This document shows, one piece after another, positions 9,790-17,803 of a stretch of DNA of 25,477 nt. The stretch is from Pseudomonadota bacterium. GTDB taxonomy: Bacteria; Pseudomonadota; Gammaproteobacteria; Steroidobacterales; Steroidobacteraceae. The DNA is taken from NCBI GenBank assembly GCA_023433515.1, contig JAEZCN010000207.1, positions 1-25,477 of the forward strand. Direction: 5' to 3'. A program made the translations under genes and the position numbers. The first letter of the stretch is position 1. Each line of letters begins with the position of its first letter. The notes beneath the pieces were generated by a model that was not told where the DNA came from, ran no database searches, and saw nothing but the letters and a program-made list of their open reading frames with translations.

Positions 9790-11573
9790 CCAAAGAATAC
9801 GAATTCATCGAACACACCTACGACGTCGTCGTGGTCGGAGCCGGCGGCGCCGGCTTGCGTGCGACCCTCGGTCTCGCGGAGGCCGGACTATCTACCGCCT
9901 GCCTGACGAAGGTGTTCCCGACCCGCAGCCACACGGTGGCGGCGCAGGGCGGCATCTCGGCCGCGCTCGCGAACATGGGCGAGGACGATTGGCGCTTCCA
10001 TTTCTACGACACGATCAAGGGCTCGGACTGGCTCGGCGATCAGGACGCCATCGAGTTCATGTGCAAGGAAGCGCCGGCCGCGGTCATCGAGCTCGAGCAC
10101 TACGGCGTGCCGTTCTCGCGCACGGCGGACGGGCGCATCTACCAGCGGCCCTTCGGCGGCATGACGACTCACTACGGCAAGGGCACCGCGCATCGCACCT
10201 GCGCGGCGGCGGATCGCACCGGTCACGCGATGCTGCACACGCTGTACCAGCAGTCGATCAAGCACCACGCCGAGTTCTTCGTCGAATACTTCGCGCTCGA
10301 CCTCATCATGCAGGACGGCGCCTGCCGCGGCGTGGTCGCGCTCGACATGGCCACGGGTCGCCTGCATCGCTATCGCGCGCATACGGTGATCCTCGCGACC
10401 GGCGGCTACGGCCGCGCGTATTTCTCCTGCACCTCCGCGCACACGTGCACGGGCGACGGTGGCGGCATGGCGCTGCGCGCCGGGGTGCCGTTGCAGGACA
10501 TGGAATTCGTGCAGTTTCATCCCACCGGCATCTACGGGTCGGGCTGCCTGATCACGGAAGGCTCGCGCGGCGAGGGCGGCTACCTGACGAACTCCGAGGG
10601 CGAGCGTTTCATGGAGCGTTACGCGCCGAACGCGAAGGATCTCGCGTCGCGCGACGTCGTCTCGCGCTCGATGACCATCGAGATCCGCGAGGGTCGCGGG
10701 GTCGGCAAGCACAAGGATCACATCTATCTACATCTCGAGCATCTCGGGCCCGAGGTGATCCAGGCGCGATTGCCCGGCATCGCCGAGACCACGCGCATCT
10801 TCGCGGGGGTCGACGTCAACAAGGACCCGATTCCCGTGCTGCCCACCGCGCACTACAACATGGGCGGAATTCCCTGCAATGTGCACGGCGAAGTCGTCAC
10901 CATGAAGAACGGCGATCCCGATACCGTGGTTCAGGGCCTCATGGCCGTCGGTGAAGCCGCGTGCGTCTCCGTTCACGGCGCGAATCGGCTCGGCAGCAAT
11001 TCGCTGCTCGATATCGTCGTGTTCGGTCGCGCGGCCGGTCGCCATGCGGCCGCCGTGATTAAGCCCGGCCAGAAGCACGCCCCGCTCGCGAAAGACGCGG
11101 GCGACTTCGCGGTCGCGCGCCTCGACCGGTTGCGCCATGCGAAGGGCTCGCGCGCCACCGCCGAGATCCGCCTCGAGATGCAGCGGACCATGCAGCGCGA
11201 TGCGGCCGTGTTTCGCACTGGAGAGTCGCTGAAGGAAGGCGTCGAGGCGCTCTCGAAGACGTACGCGTCGTTCGCCGACGTGCGCATCGCGGATCGCAGC
11301 CTCATCTGGAATACCGACCTCGTCGAGACGATGGAACTCGAGAACCTGCTCGGCCAGGCGACGGCGACCATCGTTTCGGCCGAGAATCGCAAAGAGAGCC
11401 GCGGCGCGCATGCGCGCGAGGACTTCAAGGAGCGCGACGACGTTGACTGGCACAAGCACACGTTGTGCTGGGTCGACGACGCGGGCAAGACGCGCATCGA
11501 TTACCGCCCGGTTCACATGAACACGCTCACGCAGGACGTCGAGCCGATTCCGCCGAAGGCGCGGACTTACTGA
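9786..11573 (+). CDS. sdhA: Succinate dehydrogenase flavoprotein subunit
   Basis: SdhA oxidises succinate to fumarate on the cytoplasmic face of complex II and passes electrons to SdhB. The 595-residue protein is of normal length (E. coli 588). The FAD dinucleotide-binding motif GAGGAG is at residues 18-23, and the covalent flavin attachment motif SHTVAAQGG places the linked His at residue 49. The substrate and active-site blocks FHPTGIYGSGCLITEGSRGEGG and HYNMGGIP are intact. ATG 9786 overlaps the sdhD stop. Flavinylation should require SdhE, encoded downstream, and possibly the SdhAF4 homologue upstream. Confidence 0.98.
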   Translation: MTKEYEFIEHTYDVVVVGAGGAGLRATLGLAEAGLSTACLTKVFPTRSHTVAAQGGISAALANMGEDDWRFHFYDTIKGSDWLGDQDAIEFMCKEAPAAVIELEHYGVPFSRTADGRIYQRPFGGMTTHYGKGTAHRTCAAADRTGHAMLHTLYQQSIKHHAEFFVEYFALDLIMQDGACRGVVALDMATGRLHRYRAHTVILATGGYGRAYFSCTSAHTCTGDGGGMALRAGVPLQDMEFVQFHPTGIYGSGCLITEGSRGEGGYLTNSEGERFMERYAPNAKDLASRDVVSRSMTIEIREGRGVGKHKDHIYLHLEHLGPEVIQARLPGIAETTRIFAGVDVNKDPIPVLPTAHYNMGGIPCNVHGEVVTMKNGDPDTVVQGLMAVGEAACVSVHGANRLGSNSLLDIVVFGRAAGRHAAAVIKPGQKHAPLAKDAGDFAVARLDRLRHAKGSRATAEIRLEMQRTMQRDAAVFRTGESLKEGVEALSKTYASFADVRIADRSLIWNTDLVETMELENLLGQATATIVSAENRKESRGAHAREDFKERDDVDWHKHTLCWVDDAGKTRIDYRPVHMNTLTQDVEPIPPKARTY

Positions 11574-11584
11574 CGAGCAGCACG

Positions 11585-12373
11585 ATGGTCGAACTAACGC
11601 TTCCCGCCAACTCGAAGATCGACAAGTCCGCCGGCAAGACGCACAAGGCGCCGGCCGGCGCGAAGAACGTCCGCAAGTTCGTGATCTATCGCTTCGATCC
11701 GGATTCCGGGCTGAACCCGCGCATGGACACCTACGAAGTGGACATGGACAGCTGCGGACCGATGGTTCTCGACGCGCTCATCAAGATCAAGAACGAGATC
11801 GATTCGACGCTCACGTTCCGCCGTTCCTGCCGCGAGGGAATCTGCGGCAGCTGCGCCATGAACATCGGCGGTCTCAATACGCTCGCCTGCACGAAGGCCT
11901 GCGATGAATTGAAGGGCGACGTGAAGATCTATCCACTGCCGCACATGCCGGTGGTCAAGGATCTCGTTCCCGACCTGACCCAGTTCTACGCGCAGTACGC
12001 AGCCGTGAAGCCGTGGCTGCAGACCCGCACGCCCGCGCCGCCGGACCGGGAGCGTCCGCAGTCGAAGGAAGATCAGGAAAAGATCGACCGCCCGTCAGCT
12101 TGCATCCTGTGTGCCTGCTGTTCCACGTCCTGTCCGAGCTACTGGTGGAACAGCGATCGTTATCTCGGGCCCGCGGCGTTGCTCGCGGCTTATCGCTGGA
12201 TCATCGACTCGCGCGACGAGGCGACCGGCGAACGACTCGACGAGCTCGAAGATCCGTTCAGGCTGTATCGCTGCCACACCATCATGAATTGCACCGAGGC
12301 CTGTCCGAAGGACCTCAATCCGGCCAAAGCGATTGCCGAGATCAAGAAGATGATGGTTGAACGGCAGCACTAG
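11585..12373 (+). CDS. sdhB: Succinate dehydrogenase iron-sulfur subunit
   Basis: SdhB carries electrons from the SdhA flavin to ubiquinone through three Fe-S clusters. The 262-residue protein has the [2Fe-2S] Cys at 82, 87, 90 and 102 (SCREGICGSCAMN). The [4Fe-4S] Cys are at 173, 176, 179 and 240, and the [3Fe-4S] Cys at 183, 230 and 236, so all ligands are present. An N-terminal extension of about 25 residues rich in Lys, Ala and Pro comes before the core fold, which begins at KFVIYRF. The ATG at 11585 is 11 bases after the sdhA stop; the longer open frame runs into sdhA and is rejected. Confidence 0.97.
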   Translation: MVELTLPANSKIDKSAGKTHKAPAGAKNVRKFVIYRFDPDSGLNPRMDTYEVDMDSCGPMVLDALIKIKNEIDSTLTFRRSCREGICGSCAMNIGGLNTLACTKACDELKGDVKIYPLPHMPVVKDLVPDLTQFYAQYAAVKPWLQTRTPAPPDRERPQSKEDQEKIDRPSACILCACCSTSCPSYWWNSDRYLGPAALLAAYRWIIDSRDEATGERLDELEDPFRLYRCHTIMNCTEACPKDLNPAKAIAEIKKMMVERQH

Positions 12374-12412
12374 CCGTTTTCCGAAGTGGCGCGTGAGCGC
12401 CTGGATACATCA

Positions 12413-12658
12413 TTGAGCGACAACATTGAAATTCGCCGGCTTCAGTGGCGATGCAGGCGCGGCATGAAGGAACTCGACCTGCTGCTGACGCGATATCTGA
12501 AGAAGCGCTTCGCCCAGGCGACAAGCGAAGAACAGACTGCCTTCGTCGAGTTTCTGGAATTGCCGGATCCCGATATCGCGGGTTATCTCGTCGCGGGTCA
12601 TGTGCCCGAGGATCCCCGCCGCGCCGCACTCTGCCGCGCACTGCTCGAACCGGATTGA
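12413..12658 (+). CDS. sdhE: SdhE, FAD assembly factor for succinate dehydrogenase
   Basis: SdhE (YgfY/CptB, the bacterial SdhAF2) promotes covalent attachment of FAD to SdhA. The small helical protein contains the essential RGxxE motif in CRRGMKELD, the ELPDPDIAGYL block, and a C-terminal Asp/Glu-rich segment. Start choice: TTG 12413 puts CRRGM at the same distance from the N-terminus as in E. coli SdhE and gives 81 residues; GTG 12386 in the same frame gives 90. Neither has a strong ribosome site. It lies 39 bases after sdhB (12 with the GTG), consistent with expression in the sdh operon. Confidence 0.92.
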   Translation: MSDNIEIRRLQWRCRRGMKELDLLLTRYLKKRFAQATSEEQTAFVEFLELPDPDIAGYLVAGHVPEDPRRAALCRALLEPD

Positions 12659-13109
12659 AATCAATCCATCGCGCCGCGCCGCGGTGGTCTGGTTCGGCTG
12701 GCTGACGGCGCTGTGCGCCGCGATTCTTTTCGGGGTCGCTCTGCCGCTTCATTCGCGCCTGGCCATCTGCCTGGGCTTGGCTGGAATCTGTCTGCCTGTC
12801 TGCCGTTCCTGCATCCTGCTGCTCGGGGCTGACGCAATACGCTGCCTGGAATGGTCCGAACGCGAGCCGGAGGAGGGTCAATACACCGCCTATCTGGGGC
12901 CGGCGCTGATTGCGAGCCTCGCACGGCTCGAAAGGGGCTCTTTCAGGCTCGGTAACGAGATCCTGGTACTGCGCCTGGCGACCGCGTTTGGCGTACGCTT
13001 CGTACTGATCGATAGCTCGGTTCAGGATCCGGCACCTTTCAGGAGGCTCTGCCGGTACCTGAAAACCCGTCCTCGCCGCCCGCCCAAGGGCTTGGGCCCG
13101 CCAAGCTGA
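12654..13109 (+). CDS. ygfX: YgfX-like membrane protein, partner of SdhE
   Basis: A protein of about 151 residues with two hydrophobic segments close together near the N-terminus (FGWLTALCAAILFGVALPL and LAICLGLAGICLPVC), a soluble beta-rich tail, and FRRLCRYLKTRP near the end, like the RRL block of YgfX. In E. coli ygfX follows ygfY(sdhE) and was named CptA. The start is unclear. The first conserved residues, IEINPSRR, begin at an ATT (12654) that overlaps the sdhE TGA as ATTGA. The upstream ATG 12600 would overlap sdhE by 59 bases, and GTG 12684 would lose the conserved PSRR. Family membership rests on position and pattern, so it is moderately sure. Confidence 0.72.
   Translation: MEINPSRRAAVVWFGWLTALCAAILFGVALPLHSRLAICLGLAGICLPVCRSCILLLGADAIRCLEWSEREPEEGQYTAYLGPALIASLARLERGSFRLGNEILVLRLATAFGVRFVLIDSSVQDPAPFRRLCRYLKTRPRRPPKGLGPPS
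13082..13097 (+). other. Inverted repeat GCCCAAG-GG-CTTGGGC at the ygfX end
   Basis: A 7-bp perfect inverted repeat with a very short loop lies just before the ygfX stop. No T-run follows, so it is not a classic terminator, though it could slow or attenuate transcription between the sdh and rpoE units. Confidence 0.3.
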
Positions 13110-13181
13110 TACCATCCAGCCACAGGCTTTGAAGTGCGTCACGAGGCATTGAAAATCATTCGATTAGACCCGCTGGAGGTG

Positions 13182-13209
13182 GAAACTTTCCCCGGCGTTC
13201 AGGGTCTAT
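13182..13209 (+). promoter_or_regulatory. Candidate sigmaE-type (autoregulatory) promoter of rpoE
   Basis: GAAACTT (13182-13188), followed after 16 bases by TCTAT (13205-13209), closely resembles the RpoE/AlgU consensus (GAACTT, 16-17 bases, TCTGA/TCTAA). The predicted transcription start is about 20 bases upstream of the rpoE GTG. Autoregulation of rpoE is established in E. coli and of algU in Pseudomonas; here it is inferred from the motif. Confidence 0.6.
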
Positions 13210-13237
13210 TCAGCCTTCACGGAGCCGGGGTGCTCCC

Positions 13238-13846
13238 GTGACCGTCGAAGAAAGTGATCTGGTCCTGGTCAAGCGCGTGCAGCGTGGAGACAAGACCGCG
13301 TTCGATCTGCTGGTGCGCAAGTACCAGCACAAGGTGGTGAAGCTGGTGTTGCGTTACGTGCGAAACCCGGCAGAAGCGGAAGACATTGCCCAGGAAGCGT
13401 TTATCAAAGCATATCGGGCCTTGCCTCAGTTCCGTGGTGACAGTGCCTTTTATACGTGGATGTACCGCATCGCGATCAACACGGCGAAGAATCAGCTCGC
13501 ATCTCGCGATCGCAGCCCCATCGCCTACGACCTCGATCTGACCGACCCTGAGGAGTCGCACAGCGTGCAGACCAAGCTTCAGGATCCGGACACACCCGAG
13601 GGCATGGCGCTCACGGAAGAAATTCGCGGCATCGTGAACTCTGCGATCGAAGGACTGCCTGAGGAACTCAAGACAGCCATCGTATTGCGAGAGCTCGATG
13701 GTCTGAGTTACGAGGAAATCGCGGCGGCGATGGAATGCCCGGTGGGCACCGTGCGATCGAGAATTTTCAGAGCGCGTGAAGCGATCGACAAACGCTTGCG
13801 CGAAGTTTTTGAAGGCGGCCTGGGCCGCACCGAGGAAATGGTATGA
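13238..13846 (+). CDS. rpoE: RNA polymerase sigma factor RpoE (AlgU)
   Basis: The extracytoplasmic-stress sigma factor, which directs RNA polymerase to envelope-stress promoters when released from RseA. The 202-residue protein matches E. coli RpoE closely. Region 2 (about residues 22-90) has QEAFIKAYRAL and FRGDSAFYTWMYRIAINTAKN. Region 4 (about 135-190) has LRELDGLSYEEIAAAMECP and GTVRSRIFRAREAID. The GTG start at 13238 aligns with the family N-terminus (SDLVLVKRVQRGD) and is preceded by GGAG and GGGG patches. The TGA overlaps the rseA ATG. The upstream sigmaE-like promoter suggests autoregulation. Confidence 0.97.
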   Translation: MTVEESDLVLVKRVQRGDKTAFDLLVRKYQHKVVKLVLRYVRNPAEAEDIAQEAFIKAYRALPQFRGDSAFYTWMYRIAINTAKNQLASRDRSPIAYDLDLTDPEESHSVQTKLQDPDTPEGMALTEEIRGIVNSAIEGLPEELKTAIVLRELDGLSYEEIAAAMECPVGTVRSRIFRAREAIDKRLREVFEGGLGRTEEMV

Positions 13847-14619
13847 CGGAAGAGCGCCACAGCGAGCAACCTGGCGAGCGGCATGCGGAAAGAGACAGTC
13901 AGCTCTCCGCGATGTTCGACGGTGAGTTGCCTGCAGGCGAATGCGAATTGCTCGCAAGACGCCTCGCAAAGGATGAATTGCTGCGTGCCCAATGGTCCCG
14001 CTATGCCCTGATCGGGGCGGCATTACGCGCCGAGCGTGGAGTCGTGCTGCACGACCGCGTTGCATGGCGCGTCCAGAACGCGTTGGCCCAGGAACCCTCG
14101 TATGGTGAAGTCGCTTCAACGGATGGCGTCGCTGCGGCGCGCAACGCCGCCGCGACTTCGACCCGTAAATCCGTGAGCGCCGGCGAACGCTGGCTGCGGT
14201 TCGCGCGTCCGGTCGCGGGCGCGGGCATCGCGGCGGGTGTCGCGGCGGTCTCGATCCTGTGGCTGCAGAACCAGGAAGGTCCCGTGCCCATGATGGCGAA
14301 CACCGTGGCGCCCTCGCTCGCCCTGGAAGCCGGGCAGGGAGATGCGACGGGTGGCGCGGCGGCGGCTACGATTTCCAACGGCGAACCGGATCGCTATGTG
14401 ACGCCGCAGCCCAGCACCCAGACGAGCATCGCACCGCCCGCTCACCTGGCGAACTACGTCGTCGCGCACAGCGAATATTCCGGTCCGCTTTCGCGCCGGC
14501 TCGCGTTGCTGGGTCTGGTCGCGACCGATCCCTCGGACGCGGGCACTCTTCCGGAGAACATGCCGGAGAATTTCGAAATCCATGCCGGGACCGACGCGGA
14601 GGCTGACGATGCGCCCTGA
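13843..14619 (+). CDS. rseA: Anti-sigma-E factor RseA (MucA-like)
   Basis: An inner-membrane anti-sigma factor that holds RpoE inactive until proteolysed. The 258-residue protein has the RseA N-terminal cytoplasmic domain (about 18-85, with SQLSAMFDGELP and RYALIGAALR), a linker, one transmembrane helix (about 124-141, PVAGAGIAAGVAAVSILW) and a periplasmic C-terminal part that includes a SEYSGPLSRR segment, as in MucA-type proteins. ATG 13843 overlaps the rpoE stop (ATGA), keeping sigma and anti-sigma in balance. The protease that cuts it (DegS/AlgW, RseP) is not in the window. Confidence 0.93.
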   Translation: MTEERHSEQPGERHAERDSQLSAMFDGELPAGECELLARRLAKDELLRAQWSRYALIGAALRAERGVVLHDRVAWRVQNALAQEPSYGEVASTDGVAAARNAAATSTRKSVSAGERWLRFARPVAGAGIAAGVAAVSILWLQNQEGPVPMMANTVAPSLALEAGQGDATGGAAAATISNGEPDRYVTPQPSTQTSIAPPAHLANYVVAHSEYSGPLSRRLALLGLVATDPSDAGTLPENMPENFEIHAGTDAEADDAP

Positions 14620-15643
14620 TTCGCGCACGTGCTCGCGCGGCAATACGGCGCGGCTCGCCGCGTTGACGTTGTTGTTCGGTGTGGGTATCGCGCTCGGCGC
14701 CGAACCGAAGGAATGGCTCGAGCGCATGAATCACGCGCTCACGACGCGTAATTACGTCGGCGTCTTCACGCACGTGCACGGCGGACGCGTCGAAACACTG
14801 CGCATCATTCACCGCGTGCGGGGCAAGGAAGTTTCCGAACGACTGTTGTCGCTCGACGGCTCCGGCCGCGAATTCATCCGTGAAGGCGACGAGCTCACCT
14901 GTTATTTCCCCGACAAGCGCACCGTTCTCGTCGAGCGTCGCGCTCCGGACGGCCCGCTGCTCGGCGCGTTGCCGGCCTTCGAGGACGGCGACTCCAAGGT
15001 GTACGAAATCCGCGGTGGCGAGCGCGAGCGCCTGCTCGGCCGCATGACCCGCGTGGTCGCGCTGCACCCGCGCGATGAATACCGCTACGGCTACCGCCTG
15101 TGGATCGACGAGCAGACCTCGATGCCGTTGAAGACCCAGCTGTGCACCTCGTCCGGCGAAGTCATCGAGCAGATCGTGTTTTCCAACATCGACCTGCCCG
15201 AGCGCATCCCGAACTCGATGTTCAAGCCGCTGGTCGACGCAGCCCCCTATAGCTGGCTGCGCGCCGACCGCCACCTGGCGAGCAATGCGGCTCCGCCGGC
15301 GCTCTGGGAAGCGATGAGACTGCCACCGGGATTCCGCATGGCGACGCGTTCGGCGCAGGCGCTGCCGGGATCGAGCGAGCCGGTCGCGCATCTCGTGTTC
15401 ACCGACGGCATCGCGTCCGTGTCCGTGTTCGTCGAGCCGCGCAAACCCGATTCGCAGGCCACGCAGGGCCCGGCGCGGGTCGGATCTTCGTCGGCTTTTT
15501 CGACGGTCGTCGACGATCATCAGATCACCGCGGTCGGCGAAGTGCCGCCCAACACCGTGAAGTTCATCGCGACCCAGGTCAAAGCCTCGAAGACCGCGAC
15601 GCAGGCGCTGGGAATCGCGCCGCCGGCGCCAACCCGGAAGTGA
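14609..15643 (+). CDS. rseB: Sigma-E regulator RseB (MucB)
   Basis: A periplasmic protein that binds RseA and shields it from proteolysis; in E. coli it senses LPS and lipid-like signals. It has 344 residues with a signal peptide (residues 1-31, hydrophobic LAALTLLFGVGIALGA, cleavage before EPKEW). The large MucB/RseB N-terminal domain (WLERMNHALTTRNYVGVF, VETLRIIHRV) resembles lipoprotein-carrier folds, and a smaller C-terminal domain begins around WEAMRLPPGF. ATG 14609 overlaps the end of rseA by 11 bases; the earlier in-frame ATG 14582 would add residues before the signal peptide and is less likely. Its stop overlaps the GTG start of the glutaredoxin-like gene. Confidence 0.93.
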   Translation: MRPDSRTCSRGNTARLAALTLLFGVGIALGAEPKEWLERMNHALTTRNYVGVFTHVHGGRVETLRIIHRVRGKEVSERLLSLDGSGREFIREGDELTCYFPDKRTVLVERRAPDGPLLGALPAFEDGDSKVYEIRGGERERLLGRMTRVVALHPRDEYRYGYRLWIDEQTSMPLKTQLCTSSGEVIEQIVFSNIDLPERIPNSMFKPLVDAAPYSWLRADRHLASNAAPPALWEAMRLPPGFRMATRSAQALPGSSEPVAHLVFTDGIASVSVFVEPRKPDSQATQGPARVGSSSAFSTVVDDHQITAVGEVPPNTVKFIATQVKASKTATQALGIAPPAPTRK

Positions 15644-15909
15644 CCTCGCCACAGGAGGCTCGCGCGCTTCCCCCGGGCCTCGTGGTCGTCAGCCGGGAAG
15701 GCTGCGGGCTCTGTGACGAGATGCTCCACGAACTCGTCGAGCTGGGCAGATCCCATGCACTGCCGCAGATAAAGATCGTGGACGTGGATGGCGATCCCGA
15801 GCTCGTCCGCCGCTTTGGGCTGAAGGTCCCCGTGCTGCTGCTCGATCGCAGCGTGATTTGCCATTACACGCTGAATTCCAACGAACTTTTGCGCATCCTG
15901 CAGCTATAA
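15640..15909 (+). CDS. Glutaredoxin-like (DUF836) protein with CxxC
   Basis: An 89-residue thioredoxin-fold protein. It has a first strand LVVVSREGC, the redox motif CGLC at residues 22-25 at the start of a helix, a strand IKIVDVDGDPEL, and the cis-Pro-like block LKVPVLLLDR. This matches the DUF836/glutaredoxin-like family of small soluble thiol-disulfide proteins; the physiological partner is unknown. The GTG at 15640 overlaps the rseB stop (GTGA), so it is translated with the sigmaE regulators. It occupies the position between rseB and lepA where E. coli carries rseC, a membrane protein with redox-related functions. The lepA promoter candidate overlaps its end. Confidence 0.85.
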   Translation: MTSPQEARALPPGLVVVSREGCGLCDEMLHELVELGRSHALPQIKIVDVDGDPELVRRFGLKVPVLLLDRSVICHYTLNSNELLRILQL

Positions 15910-15910
15910 T
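15883..15910 (+). promoter_or_regulatory. Candidate lepA promoter, TATAAT with a sigmaE-like -35
   Basis: A perfect TATAAT at 15905-15910 overlaps the stop of the preceding gene. No good TTGACA lies upstream, but GAACTT (15883-15888), the sigmaE/AlgU -35 hexamer, is 16 bases before it. It could be a sigma70 promoter with a poor -35, or one read by both factors. The leader to lepA would be about 66 bases and holds a 5-bp hairpin, CGGCC/GGCCG, at 15953-15968. Confidence 0.45.
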
Positions 15911-15982
15911 CCCGCGCTCATTTTGCCGGCGTTCGGGTCGCACCTGCGGTTCCGGCCACGGTAGGCCGACCTCAAGCTCTCG

Positions 15983-17779
<1,797 letters not shown>

Positions 17780-17803
17780 GCTCGAAGAACCAGGGCAAGA
17801 ACA

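Noticed and set aside
12413..13109. sdhE-ygfX read as a toxin-antitoxin pair (CptB/CptA)
   Set aside because: The older naming suggests this, but the RGxxE motif and position right after sdhB fit the established FAD-assembly role of SdhE better.
14366..15652. Minus-strand frame of 428 codons opposite rseA and rseB
   Set aside because: Antisense shadow without motifs; rseB on the + strand has a signal peptide and family blocks.
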